Shown here piece by piece: positions 33,146-41,620 of a stretch of DNA of 45,093 nucleotides (position 1 is its first letter; every line of letters starts with the position of its first letter). Made by a program: the position numbers and the translations under genes. The stretch is from DASPOF01 sp035626155 (GTDB lineage Bacteria > Desulfobacterota > Binatia > Binatales > Binataceae): NCBI GenBank assembly GCA_035626155.1, contig DASPOF010000128.1:1-45093 (forward strand), in the 5' to 3' direction. The notes under the pieces were generated by a model, which was not told where the DNA came from, searched no databases, and was given only the letters and a program-made list of their open reading frames with translations.

Positions 33146-34034
33146 GTGCGAGCTTAAAGCGCGCTTCGGCGTGCGCCTCGAAGTGAATCGGCATCTTGCC
33201 GATCTCACATCGTTCCGAATTGGCGGCCCCGCCGATTTGTATATCGCGGTCGAGAACGAGGCCGAGTTGATAGCTGCGATGCGAGCGGCGGCCCGCGCGG
33301 GCGTGCCTTCATTCTGCCTTGGCGCCGGGACCAATCTCCTCGTGAGCGACCGCGGCGTGCGCGGGCTCGTGATCCGGCTTGGCGAGGGCTTCGCAACGAT
33401 CGTCATCGACGGCGTTCGCGTGACCGCGGGCGCCGCGGCAGATTTTGGCCGACTGGTCGAGACCACGGTCGCGCACGGGCTTAAGGGGCTTGAGTTCGGC
33501 GAGGGAATTCCCGGCACCGTTGGCGGCGGACTTGTGATGAACGCGGGCGCATTCGGCGGCGAGATGTCGCGGGTCGTTCGGCGCGTTCACGGCGTGACGC
33601 GCCAGGGCGAGCCGCGCGCGCTCAGCCCGGATGAGATCAAGTTCGGGTATCGGCGCACGGAGCTTGCGCCGGGATTCGTAATCACACGCGTCGATTTCGA
33701 GTTGTCGGCGGGCGATCGCGATGAGCTTCGCGCGCGGGTCGCGGAATTCCATGCCAGGCGCGCATCGCGACAGCCGCACGGGTTTCCCAACGCGGGCTCG
33801 ATTTTCAAGAATCCGCCCGGAGACTTTGCGGGCCGGCTGCTCGAGGGCGCGGGGCTTAAGGGCGCGCGTCAGGGCGGCGCGGCATTCTCCGAGCGGCACG
33901 CGAATTTCATCGTGAATCTCGGCGGTGCACGAGCTGCCGACGTGCGTGCGCTCATGGAGATGGCGCGCGCGAAGGTTCAAGAGCTTAGCGGCGTCTGGCT
34001 CGATCCCGAGGTCAAGCTGATCGGCGATTGGTAG
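33132..34034 (+). CDS. murB: UDP-MurNAc dehydrogenase (enolpyruvyl reductase) MurB
   Basis: A 300-residue FAD enzyme that reduces UDP-GlcNAc-enolpyruvate with NADPH. The ATG at 33132, 14 bases inside murC, gives the usual short N-terminus before LADLTSFRIGGPADL. FAD contacts are in LGAGTNLLVSD and GIPGTVGGGLVMNAGAFGGE. The catalytic Ser lies in NAGSIFKNP, and the acid is in the final DPEVKLIG. The compact NAGSIFKNPPGDFAG region is type II-like. Confidence 0.95.
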   Translation: MSPLECELKARFGVRLEVNRHLADLTSFRIGGPADLYIAVENEAELIAAMRAAARAGVPSFCLGAGTNLLVSDRGVRGLVIRLGEGFATIVIDGVRVTAGAAADFGRLVETTVAHGLKGLEFGEGIPGTVGGGLVMNAGAFGGEMSRVVRRVHGVTRQGEPRALSPDEIKFGYRRTELAPGFVITRVDFELSAGDRDELRARVAEFHARRASRQPHGFPNAGSIFKNPPGDFAGRLLEGAGLKGARQGGAAFSERHANFIVNLGGARAADVRALMEMARAKVQELSGVWLDPEVKLIGDW

Positions 34035-34055
34035 AGGTTCGGCGCGGAGGCGGTG

Positions 34056-34868
34056 GTGGCGAGGCGCGGTGGTGACAAGGCGGCAGGGTGGAACCCGCGA
34101 ACGGCGGGGCTGGTGCTCTGCGCCTTTTTCATCCTCGGGATGATTACCGGGTTCAGCGCGAACGGCGGCGCGCTCGCGGGGCGGTTTGCGGCGCTCGCCG
34201 GCCGGAGCGAAAAGCGCTTTGGCGACATTCCCGTATCGAGGCCCGTCCACGATGCGCTCGCGCAGGTCTCGGCCACCGTCGGTGAATTGGCGGCGCGAGC
34301 CGGAATCACGCGGCCGCACGAACCAGCGCGCTCGCGCGGGCCGGTTTCAGGCAACGCGATCGCGATGGTCGAGCACCGCGACGGTTTCTACGCGCTGCTT
34401 GCCGATGGGGAGCTTCGCGGCCCCGTCTCTCCCAACGCCGAGGGCGATCTTCCCATCATGAGCGGCCGCACGCTGGAAAACGCCAGTGGCAGCGCACTGA
34501 TCGAAGATGCCGCGCTGCTGGTGCGCGCCGAGGCTGAGCTTTCCGAAGTCGTCTCTGAAATGAATGTCGGCGATGACGGCACGGCGTCGCTGTTTCTCGA
34601 GCGTTCGCGCACCGAAGTCATGATCGATCTTGGACAGGCGGCAACCGAGGTCGCGCGCGCCAACGAGATCCTCCTGAAATGGCGCGGGCGCGAGCAAATG
34701 ATTTCCGCGATCGATATGACCACGCCCGGCCAGGCGGTGGTGAGATTGCGAGGTGCCGGCACCACGCTGGCCAGCCGCGCGGATGCCGTCAGCAAAGTGC
34801 CCGCCCGCATCGCCTCTCGCCATGCGGATGGGGGCGGGACGGGTGCGGGGGAGCCGGTGATGCGATGA
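34056..34868 (+). CDS. ftsQ: FtsQ-like divisome protein lacking a recognisable POTRA domain
   Basis: A 270-residue single-pass membrane protein. The second of two tandem GTG codons (34056) sits 5 bases after GGAGG, so it is the better start. One membrane segment spans about 16-38. The region from about 95 to 235 has the FtsQ beta-domain pattern: an AMVEHRDGFYALLADGEL start, DLPIMSGRTL, SEVVSEMNVGDDGTASLFL, and ISAIDMTTPGQAVVRLRG. The roughly 60 residues between the membrane segment and this domain (GDIPVSRPVHDALAQVSATV) lack the POTRA pattern that binds FtsK and FtsW partners. Position between murB and ftsA is the normal ftsQ slot. The stop overlaps the ftsA ATG. Confidence 0.72.
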   Translation: MARRGGDKAAGWNPRTAGLVLCAFFILGMITGFSANGGALAGRFAALAGRSEKRFGDIPVSRPVHDALAQVSATVGELAARAGITRPHEPARSRGPVSGNAIAMVEHRDGFYALLADGELRGPVSPNAEGDLPIMSGRTLENASGSALIEDAALLVRAEAELSEVVSEMNVGDDGTASLFLERSRTEVMIDLGQAATEVARANEILLKWRGREQMISAIDMTTPGQAVVRLRGAGTTLASRADAVSKVPARIASRHADGGGTGAGEPVMR

Positions 34869-36082
34869 GAAATCTGCTTTGCGCATTGGACGTCGGTAGC
34901 AGCAAGGTCTGCGCGCTGGTCGCCGAAGCGGGCGCCGACGGCGAGATCGCGTTGCTCGGCTACGGAGTTGCGCCGTGCACCGGCCTTCGCAAGGGCGTGG
35001 TCGTCAATATCGAGGCCACCGTCGAGGCGATCAAATCCGCAGTCGGCGAGGCGCAGAAAACCTCGGGCGTGCGGATCGGGATGGTGGTCGTGGGCGTGGC
35101 CGGCCCGCACATCCGCGGCCTCAACAGCCACGGGATTGTCGCGGTGCGCGGTGGCGAAGTCGGCGCGCGTGACGTCGAGCGGGTGATCGATGCGGCGCGG
35201 GCGGTCGCGATTCCGCTCGACCGCCAGGTCCTCCACATCCTGCCGCAGCAGTTCGCGGTCGATGACCAGGAGGGTGTGCGCGATCCGGTCGGGATGGCGG
35301 GCGTCAGGCTCGAGTCGCGGATTCACATCATCACCGCGGCGCAGAGCTACGGGCAGAATCTGACCAAGTGCTGCGAGCGCGCCGGTGTCACTCCCGCCGA
35401 GATGGTCTTCGAGCCGCTCGCCTCGGCCGATGCGGCGCTGTTTCCCGAGGAGCGCGAACTTGGCGTGGCGCTGATCGACGTGGGCGGCGGCACGACCGAC
35501 ATCATCGTGTTCCATGCCGGTGCGGTGATGCACACCGCGGTGCTGCCGCTCGGCGGCAACCATCTCACCAGCGATATCGCGGCGGGAATCCGCACGCCGA
35601 TCGCCGATGCCGAGAAATTGAAGACCACCTCCGGCGCCGCGACCGCGCAGGTCGTCCGCCGCGAGGAGATGGTGCAGGTGCCGGGAGTCGGCGGGCGGGA
35701 ACCCAGGACGATTCCGCGCCGGCGCCTCACCGACATCATCGAGCCTCGCATGGAAGAGATTTTCACCATGGTGCAGCGCGAGATTGCGCGCTCCGGCGTC
35801 GCCGACACGCTTGCTTCGGGACTGGTCCTGGTCGGCGGGACGCCGCTGCTCGAGGGCGCGCAGGAACTCGCCGAACGAATTTTCGGGCTGCCGGTCCGCC
35901 GCGGGCTGCCGATCAATCTGCGCGGGATGCCCGAGGAACTGATGAAGCCGATGTTCACGACCGCGGCGGGGCTGATCCTGTACCAGAACACGTCGCAGAG
36001 CGTTGGCGGCGGTGCGGCCCGCTTCGGGCGATGGGTCCGGCTGCGCTCGCGATTTTCCGATTGGGTGAGGGATTTCTTTTGA
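34865..36082 (+). CDS. ftsA: Cell division protein FtsA
   Basis: A 405-residue actin-like ATPase that tethers FtsZ to the membrane. LLCALDVGSSKVCALVAE is the phosphate 1 loop, IDVGGGTTDIIVFHAG the phosphate 2 loop, and LVGGTPLLEGAQELAERIFG the adenosine motif. The 1C subdomain (about 84-165) is present. The end, GRWVRLRSRFSDWVRDFF, is the amphipathic membrane-targeting helix. Its ATG overlaps the ftsQ stop (ATGA), and ftsZ starts 71 bases after its stop. Confidence 0.95.
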   Translation: MRNLLCALDVGSSKVCALVAEAGADGEIALLGYGVAPCTGLRKGVVVNIEATVEAIKSAVGEAQKTSGVRIGMVVVGVAGPHIRGLNSHGIVAVRGGEVGARDVERVIDAARAVAIPLDRQVLHILPQQFAVDDQEGVRDPVGMAGVRLESRIHIITAAQSYGQNLTKCCERAGVTPAEMVFEPLASADAALFPEERELGVALIDVGGGTTDIIVFHAGAVMHTAVLPLGGNHLTSDIAAGIRTPIADAEKLKTTSGAATAQVVRREEMVQVPGVGGREPRTIPRRRLTDIIEPRMEEIFTMVQREIARSGVADTLASGLVLVGGTPLLEGAQELAERIFGLPVRRGLPINLRGMPEELMKPMFTTAAGLILYQNTSQSVGGGAARFGRWVRLRSRFSDWVRDFF

Positions 36083-36153
36083 AACGCAGGGATTTAGAAC
36101 GCTTTAGCGGTCAGCAAATGTTGCCGGTGATGGGCGGTGGAGGAGGTCCTCAA

Positions 36154-37437
36154 ATGATTCAGTTGGTGAACGATCCCGATCCGGGTGCTCGGATTAAGGT
36201 TATCGGGGCGGGTGGATGCGGCGGCAACGCGGTGAACCACATGATTTCGGTCGGAATTCGCAGCGTGGATTTCGTCGCAGTAAATACCGATGCGCAGGCC
36301 CTGGAGAACAATCACGCTCCGACCAAGCTCCCCATTGGGCAATCGATCACTCGCGGACGGGGCACCGGAGGCAATCCCGACATCGGCCGCAAGGCGGCGC
36401 TCGAGGATGAAGAGCGGATTCGCGAACTGCTCGCCGATGCCGAGATGGTCTTCGTGACCGCGGGGATGGGCGGCGGCACCGGCACCGGCGCTGCGCCGGT
36501 TATCGCGAAGCTTGCGCGAGAGCTCGGCGCGCTCACCGTCGGCGTCGTGACCAAGCCGTTCCAGTTCGAGGGCCGCCGGCGCATGTCGCAGGCCGAGGAG
36601 GGGCTGCGCGAACTCAAGAGCGCAGTGGACACCCTGATCACGATTCCCAATCAGCGGCTGCTCTCGGTGGCCAGCCGCAATACGCCGCTGCGCGAGGCTT
36701 TCCAGAGGGCCGATGATGTCCTGCTTCAGGCCGTGCGCGGAATCTCGGAGCTGGTCACGGTCCACGGGCTGATCAACCTCGACTTCGCCGACGTGCGCTC
36801 GATCATGTCCGAGATGGGAATGGCGATGATGGGTGCGGCGACGGCGTCGGGCGAGACCCGGGCGGTCGAGGCGGCCCAGCGCGCGATCTCAAGCCCGCTG
36901 CTCGAAGATGTTTCGATCAAGGGCGCGCGCGGTCTCCTGATCAATGTCACCGGCGGCCCGGACATGGCGCTCTACGAGGTCAACGAGGCGGCAAGCCTCA
37001 TCCAGGAAGAGGCGCACGAGGACGCGAACATCATCTTCGGCGCGGTGATCGATGAGAAGATGACCGATGAGATTCGCGTCACCGTCATCGCGACCGGCTT
37101 CGGCGATATTGATCGAATCGTGCCGAAATATACCGCCGAAGGTGCGCGGCTGACGGCGCAAATCGCTGCCGCCGCCACCCGCCCGGTCGAGCCGGCAGAA
37201 GGTCATCCTGCCGATCAGCCGCAAGCCCCGGCCCCATCGGGGGTCAGGACGTTTCCGGGCAACAAGCCGGTGCGCCGGATGGGGATGATCGTCGATGACA
37301 GCAGCCTCGATATCCCGGCCTTCAAGCGCCGCGGAGAGGAGGCCGCTGCGGGTGGCGAGGGTCTGGAGCCGAACACGCTGCTCGACGCCGACGACAAACT
37401 CGACATCCCGACCTTCCTGCGCAAGCAGATCGACTGA
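36154..37437 (+). CDS. ftsZ: Cell division protein FtsZ with two C-terminal-peptide motifs
   Basis: A 427-residue tubulin-like GTPase that forms the Z ring. The ATG at 36154 is chosen because GGAGGAGGT ends 6 bases upstream; an ATG at 36118 has no ribosome site. GAGGCGGNAVNHM, the GTP loop GMGGGTGTGAAP (about 105-116) and the synergy loop NLDFADVRSIM are intact. After the globular core (to about 320) a Pro/Ala/Gln-rich linker leads to LDIPAFKRR (385-393) and then to the terminal LDIPTFLRKQID (416-427). Both resemble the conserved peptide that binds FtsA, so the tether may be two-valent. Confidence 0.95.
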   Translation: MIQLVNDPDPGARIKVIGAGGCGGNAVNHMISVGIRSVDFVAVNTDAQALENNHAPTKLPIGQSITRGRGTGGNPDIGRKAALEDEERIRELLADAEMVFVTAGMGGGTGTGAAPVIAKLARELGALTVGVVTKPFQFEGRRRMSQAEEGLRELKSAVDTLITIPNQRLLSVASRNTPLREAFQRADDVLLQAVRGISELVTVHGLINLDFADVRSIMSEMGMAMMGAATASGETRAVEAAQRAISSPLLEDVSIKGARGLLINVTGGPDMALYEVNEAASLIQEEAHEDANIIFGAVIDEKMTDEIRVTVIATGFGDIDRIVPKYTAEGARLTAQIAAAATRPVEPAEGHPADQPQAPAPSGVRTFPGNKPVRRMGMIVDDSSLDIPAFKRRGEEAAAGGEGLEPNTLLDADDKLDIPTFLRKQID

Positions 37438-37481
37438 GCGCCGCGCGAAAGGTGGCGGCGCCTGTGTTTCGCGGCGGACAC

Positions 37482-37499
37482 GCGGGCACGGGCGCCCGC
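37482..37499. terminator. Hairpin between convergent ftsZ and pckG
   Basis: GCGGGC (37482-37487) pairs with GCCCGC (37494-37499) around ACGGGC, followed on plus by TTGGGTTT. It could end the dcw transcript and, read in the other direction, face the end of pckG. The T-tract is poor. Confidence 0.3.
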
Positions 37500-37521
37500 T
37501 TGGGTTTCGGAAGCGCTCGCG

Positions 37522-39333
37522 CTACGCGGCCGGCGTGCGAGGTGCGCGAGTGTTGTTGTCCAGCGCGTGGCCGAGGTTGCGATGGAGTTCCTTCAATTGC
37601 CCGGGCATGCGGGAGCCGAGCCGTCCGAATAGTTCGCCCGAGGATTCCAGCTCGGCCTTCCACTCGCCGTGCTTTACCGAGAGGTTCTCTTTGAGCTGGG
37701 CAGCGGGGAGATCCAGACCGTCGAGATCGAGATCCCCGGCATGCGGCACGGCGCCGACCGGGGTTGCTGCCGCGCCGGCGCGCCCGTGGATCCGATCGAG
37801 CATCCACTTGAGCGCGCGCAGGTTCTCGCCGAAGCCGGGCCAGAGAAAAGCGCCGTCGTTGTCCCTGCGGAACCAGTTCACCATGAAGATTTTGGGCGGA
37901 TTCTTGATGGCGCGCCGCATCGCGAGCCAGTGCCCGAAGTAATCGCCCATGTTGTAGCCGCAGAACGGCAGCATCGCCATCGGATCCCGCCGCAGCACGC
38001 CGACCGCTCCCGCAGCCGCGGCGGTGGTTTCGGAGCCCATCGTCGCGCCCATGAACACACCGTGCGCCCAATCCTCCGATTCGAGCACCAGCGGGATCGT
38101 GTTTGCGCGCCGGCCGCCGAAGATTATCGCTGAGATCGGCACGCCTTCGGAATCGTCCGCATGCGGCGACAGAGCCGGGTTGTTGCGCATCGGGGCCGTA
38201 AACCGGCTGTTGGGATGCGCCGCCTTCTCGGCCGAGCCTCTGCGCCACGGCCGCCCCTGCCAATCGATCAGGCCCTCGGGCGCCTCGGCGTCCATCCCTT
38301 CCCACCACACGTCGCCATCGGCCGTCATCGCGACGTTGGTGAAAATCGTGTCGCGCCGGACCGCCGCCATCGCATTGGGATTCGACTTTGCGCTCGTCCC
38401 GGGCGCGACGCCGAAATAGCCCGACTCGGGATTTACCGCCCATAGCCGTCCATCCGGGCCCGGCCGAAGCCACGCGATATCATCGCCGACTGTGAATACC
38501 TTCCAGCCCTTGAGCGCCGCCGGCGGCATCAGCATCGCGAGGTTTGTCTTGCCGCACGCGCTCGGGAAAGCGGCCGCGACGTAAGTGAGCTCTCCGTCGG
38601 GGCTCTGAAGCCCGAGGATCAGCATATGCTCCGCAAGCCATCCCTCGGTGCGGGCGTGCCAGCTTGCAATCCTGAGCGCGAAACACTTCTTGCTGAGCAG
38701 CGCGTTGCCGCCGTAACCGCTGCCGACCGAGATGATCGTGTCGTCCTGCGGGAAATGGCAAATCAGGCGGCGATCGGGATTCAGATCGAGCGTCGAATGC
38801 AGTCCCCGATTGAATTCGTCGGAATCGCCCAGCATGTCGAGCGCCGCGCGGCCCATCCGGGTCATGATCCCCATGTTGAGGGCGACGTAGATGCTGTCGG
38901 TGATTTCCACGCCGACCTTCGAGAACGGCGAGCTGAGCGGCCCCATCACGTAGGGCACCACGTACATCGTCCGCCCGCGCATCGCGCCATCGAGCCAGCC
39001 GTGGAGCTTGGCTTTCGTCTCGTCGGGTGCCGCCCAGTTGTTGGTCGGGCCGGCGTCGTCCTTCGAGGGCGTGCAGATGAACGTGAGCTGCTCGGTGCGG
39101 GCGACATCGTTGGGGTTGGAGCGATGAAGATGGCAACCGGGCCGGGCCGTAGGATTGAGCGGTATCAGGACGCCGCCGCGGACCGCCTCGGCGCTCAGGC
39201 GGCGGCGCTCTTCGTCGGAACCATCGCACCATACGATGCGGTCGGGCTTGGTGTGCCGGGATACTTCGGCGACCCAGTCGCGAAGCGCGCGGCTGCGAAC
39301 GATAGTTTGGCCGGGCTCAGAAGATGGCGTCAC
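37522..39333 (-). CDS. pckG: Phosphoenolpyruvate carboxykinase (GTP type)
   Basis: A 603-residue cytosolic enzyme that converts oxaloacetate and GTP to phosphoenolpyruvate, GDP and CO2, the first committed step of gluconeogenesis. Markers: TEQLTFICTPSKDDAGPTNNW, GSGYGGNALLSKKCFALRI, the kinase loop AFPSACGKTNLAM, and TVGDDIAWLRPGPDG with metal-binding acids. FGGRRANTIPLV and FCGYNMGDYFGHWL are GTP-family segments. The GTG at 39333 is preceded by GGAG 8 bases upstream. It faces ftsZ across 84 bases. Confidence 0.95.
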   Translation of the reverse strand: MTPSSEPGQTIVRSRALRDWVAEVSRHTKPDRIVWCDGSDEERRRLSAEAVRGGVLIPLNPTARPGCHLHRSNPNDVARTEQLTFICTPSKDDAGPTNNWAAPDETKAKLHGWLDGAMRGRTMYVVPYVMGPLSSPFSKVGVEITDSIYVALNMGIMTRMGRAALDMLGDSDEFNRGLHSTLDLNPDRRLICHFPQDDTIISVGSGYGGNALLSKKCFALRIASWHARTEGWLAEHMLILGLQSPDGELTYVAAAFPSACGKTNLAMLMPPAALKGWKVFTVGDDIAWLRPGPDGRLWAVNPESGYFGVAPGTSAKSNPNAMAAVRRDTIFTNVAMTADGDVWWEGMDAEAPEGLIDWQGRPWRRGSAEKAAHPNSRFTAPMRNNPALSPHADDSEGVPISAIIFGGRRANTIPLVLESEDWAHGVFMGATMGSETTAAAAGAVGVLRRDPMAMLPFCGYNMGDYFGHWLAMRRAIKNPPKIFMVNWFRRDNDGAFLWPGFGENLRALKWMLDRIHGRAGAAATPVGAVPHAGDLDLDGLDLPAAQLKENLSVKHGEWKAELESSGELFGRLGSRMPGQLKELHRNLGHALDNNTRAPRTPAA

Positions 39334-39411
39334 GAGAGGAACTCCATTCAGAATCAGGCGGGTCAGTTACAGGAATCTCCAGGCTGCTGCGGACAGCGCG
39401 GGGATGATTCT

Positions 39412-39429
39412 ACCACCAGCAGTGGTGGT
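39412..39429 (-). terminator. Short hairpin after the ferritin-like operon
   Basis: ACCACC (39412-39417) pairs with GGTGGT (39424-39429) over a 6-base loop, 28-45 bases past the stop of the last gene of the operon on minus. No T-tract is present. Confidence 0.3.
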
Positions 39430-39456
39430 TACCAGAGGCGAACCGGCAGGCTCGAT

Positions 39457-40254
39457 TCAGTAGGCGGTGCTCCGCGCGGCGGCCTTTGTCATCCGGTCGA
39501 GTTCTTCCTCGGTGAAGCCGGCGAGCAGCCGCGACTCGCGCGCAAGCGGCGTGCGCGCATCGAACTCGAACTCCTTGCCTCCGACGCTCTGCTTGACCTG
39601 CGGGACCTGCTCGACGCTTGGACGCCCGCCGCCGAAACTGAACAGGAGGTCGATGCTGTCCTGAAATTCCTGCGCCTTCTTGAGCCGCTCCGGGTCGCCC
39701 TCGGTCAGTTTGCGCATCCACTTCGAGCCCATCCGCACGTGCGTGATCTCATCGGCGAGGACGTAATCGACGGAGCGCTCGATCACGGCGTCGCCCATCT
39801 TCTGCGCGAGCCGGATGAGCTGCTCGAAAACGTCGCAGGCGAGCCCCTCCAGTCCGCGATTGATCCCTGCCACGCGCGCGGCCGGGTCATCCGCCTGCGT
39901 GCACGACCACAAGACCTCGCCCTCGGGGAACTCGCCGTACCAGGAGCCGACGTACTCAAGCAGCTTCATATAGATTTCGGCGTGGCGCGACTCGTCCCAC
40001 ACCTGGCGCGCCATATCGAGCTGGAACTCCCACGGAGAGTCGGGGAAGTCGTAAAGCGTGCGTCCCGCGGCCTCCATCGCCTGGAACTCTCCGGCGCAGA
40101 TGCCGTGCAGGCGGGCCTTCAGGAAATCCTCCTCGTAGGGCATCGCCTGGAACGTCAGGCCCTGCTCGGCGCGCGCGGCGCGCAACTGCTGTGAACGGAC
40201 CAGTATGTGATCCTCGGGCCTCGCGAGCTTATCGACTGGGATCATCCTCTGCAT
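39457..40254 (-). CDS. Ferritin-like di-iron protein (DUF455-like), subunit B
   Basis: A 265-residue helical protein. AGEFQAMEAAGRT and ARQVWDESRHAEIYMKLLE (ExxH), then LADEITHVRMGSKWMRKL (ExxH), place Glu and His as in ferritin-like di-iron four-helix bundles. The DUF455/MiaE-like branch is nearest by eye. Oxidase, hydroxylase or iron handling are all possible; no substrate can be named. TAGGAGAAG is 5-13 bases before the ATG and includes the stop codon of the upstream gene, so the two are probably coupled. The segment ARQVWDESRHAE aligns with AKQVYEDALHAD of the protein encoded two genes upstream, showing that they are paralogues. Confidence 0.72.
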   Translation of the reverse strand: MQRMIPVDKLARPEDHILVRSQQLRAARAEQGLTFQAMPYEEDFLKARLHGICAGEFQAMEAAGRTLYDFPDSPWEFQLDMARQVWDESRHAEIYMKLLEYVGSWYGEFPEGEVLWSCTQADDPAARVAGINRGLEGLACDVFEQLIRLAQKMGDAVIERSVDYVLADEITHVRMGSKWMRKLTEGDPERLKKAQEFQDSIDLLFSFGGGRPSVEQVPQVKQSVGGKEFEFDARTPLARESRLLAGFTEEELDRMTKAAARSTAY

Positions 40255-40264
40255 GATGCTTCTC

Positions 40265-40657
40265 CTACTTGGACCATCCTGAGCGCCGGCCGGTCAGGTT
40301 GAGCGCCTCGCGTATCGTCCAGCGGCCTTCGTTCTCGCCGAGCCGCACCTGGAGTTTGAACGGCTCGATGTTTTCTCCGGTCAGGCGAGCCTTGATGTAG
40401 TAATGGTTCGCGGCGCGCGCCGTTCCGATGATCTTTCCGTCGGTGTAGGCGCCGCGCTTAACCGCGTCGGCAAGCGCGGCGGTCTCGTCCCTGGCTTGCT
40501 GTTCGGTCATCGCGAGCAGCCCGGACTTGTCGCCGCCGATGAGCATCGCGAAAATTCTCGCCCCGGCGTCGAACAGCGAATCCGGCGGCAGGCGGCGGGC
40601 CGAAATCGGCTGCGGCCCCATCACATTGACTCCAACTCCCGGGTCAGGCATTGCCAT
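40265..40657 (-). CDS. Small unknown protein between two ferritin-like genes
   Basis: A 130-residue protein with no recognised family. A Pro-rich start (MAMPDPGVGVNVMGPQPISARRLPPD) leads to a helical part (DAGARIFAMLIGGDKSGLLAM) and then a beta-rich end (ANHYYIKARLTGENIEPFKLQVRLG, GRWTIREALNLTGRR). The end resembles an NTF2-like or DUF4864-like half-barrel, weakly. No signal peptide. It is the middle gene of the operon, 36 bases after the first ferritin-like gene and 10 bases before the second. A chaperone or substrate-binding partner of the di-iron proteins is speculation. Confidence 0.65.
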   Translation of the reverse strand: MAMPDPGVGVNVMGPQPISARRLPPDSLFDAGARIFAMLIGGDKSGLLAMTEQQARDETAALADAVKRGAYTDGKIIGTARAANHYYIKARLTGENIEPFKLQVRLGENEGRWTIREALNLTGRRSGWSK

Positions 40658-40693
40658 TCTCCGACTCTCTGATTTGATTGATGCGGGATGCCG

Positions 40694-41311
40694 CTAGCTT
40701 CGGCCGACCTTTTTTGCCGGCTCTTCTTCGCTCTCGAATCCGGTAACGCCCCCCGATGCGTCCAGCAACTCCTCGAGATGCGCTTGCCATTGGCGGGCGC
40801 GCCGATGCTTCTCCGGCGAGTCGAGAACGTCGTCGAGCAGCACGAGCCCCTTCTCGACGTGCGACTTTTCCTCCTCGAGCATCCGCGCGAGGATTCGGAT
40901 CGTGGGCGGCTCGTAGACCGGGTTCGCTGCGGTCACGTGGGCGCTGTAGTGCGAGATGAGATGCGGCTTGAGCACGCGGTAAATTCCGATCAGCCGCTCG
41001 ACCGTATCTTCCCACTCTTCCTTGTCCTCGACTTCCTGGATGAAGGTGGCGAACTGGTCGTTGGCGGGTTTCGAGACTTGCGCCTGCGCGCGCAACTCGG
41101 GAAGCCGCTTTCCGAGCGCATCGGCGTGAAGCGCGTCTTCATAAACCTGCTTGGCCATTTCGAGCTTGACTGGAAGTTCAGGCGTGAGCGCGATCCACCC
41201 CGCCATCATCCGCATCATGCGCTCCTCGGCATAGCGGTAATTCATGATGTGGTGGACGCTCTGGCGCACGCTGTACACGCCGTCGAGCGTGCGCCGGTCG
41301 TAGAATGCCAT
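40694..41311 (-). CDS. Ferritin-like di-iron protein, subunit A
   Basis: A 205-residue helical protein. NYRYAEERMMRMM, AKQVYEDALHADALGKRLPEL and ARMLEEEKSHVEKG give the Glu and His ligands of a four-helix di-iron bundle; the third has a clean ExxH, while the second has DxxH. Its helix B aligns with that of the 265-residue protein two genes downstream. AAGGAGGGG lies 9-17 bases before the ATG, and a good promoter lies about 180 bases upstream. A Glu/Lys-rich tail ends it. Redox chemistry, such as hydroxylation, or peroxide removal is likely for the pair, but unproven. Confidence 0.7.
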   Translation of the reverse strand: MAFYDRRTLDGVYSVRQSVHHIMNYRYAEERMMRMMAGWIALTPELPVKLEMAKQVYEDALHADALGKRLPELRAQAQVSKPANDQFATFIQEVEDKEEWEDTVERLIGIYRVLKPHLISHYSAHVTAANPVYEPPTIRILARMLEEEKSHVEKGLVLLDDVLDSPEKHRRARQWQAHLEELLDASGGVTGFESEEEPAKKVGRS

Positions 41312-41620
41312 CGATCAGAACCCCTCCTTGATTAGAGGATAAATGTGAACTGAAGCTCGGGCCTGGCCCGCATCGAGACGAAGTCGCCGCCGCCGGACGA
41401 AGGTGCGGTCCTGCGGATGTGCTCGGAGAGCTTCGGGCATCGTTGGTTTAGGGCGCTGCGGGCGCGCGTTTTCCTTTCTGCGCGGTTTCGAAATTATGGG
41501 GCGAACATCTTGGTGTCAACGCAATTTCTCGATGGTGAGCTGAGCGCGTCTCGTGCGTAGAAATCGGCAATCAGCGGTATGCGGTATGCTGATAGGTATC
41601 GCTCGGCTATCCTGACCGCG
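41312..41620. other. Divergent intergenic region with long leader of the ferritin-like operon
   Basis: About 309 bases between divergent starts. It holds the sigma-70-like promoter at 41493-41519 and, from there, a leader of roughly 175 bases on minus before the ribosome site AAGGAGGGG. A direct repeat GCGGTAT-GCGGTAT is at 41575-41588 on the plus-gene side. I see no known riboswitch fold and no gene. Confidence 0.5.
41493..41519 (-). promoter_or_regulatory. Sigma-70 promoter of the ferritin-like operon
   Basis: On minus, TTGACA (41519-41514) is a perfect -35. CATAAT (41498-41493) matches the -10 at five of six positions. The spacing is 15 bases, a little short. The transcript would have a long 5' leader of about 175 bases. 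Confidence 0.45.

Noticed and set aside
34056..34868. ftsQ-slot gene as a broken pseudogene
   Set aside because: The frame is intact, has a good ribosome site, overlaps ftsA by ATGA and keeps the beta-domain pattern, so it looks functional though divergent.
36118..36153. ftsZ start at the ATG at 36118
   Set aside because: No ribosome site precedes it, whereas GGAGGAGGT is ideally placed for the ATG at 36154.
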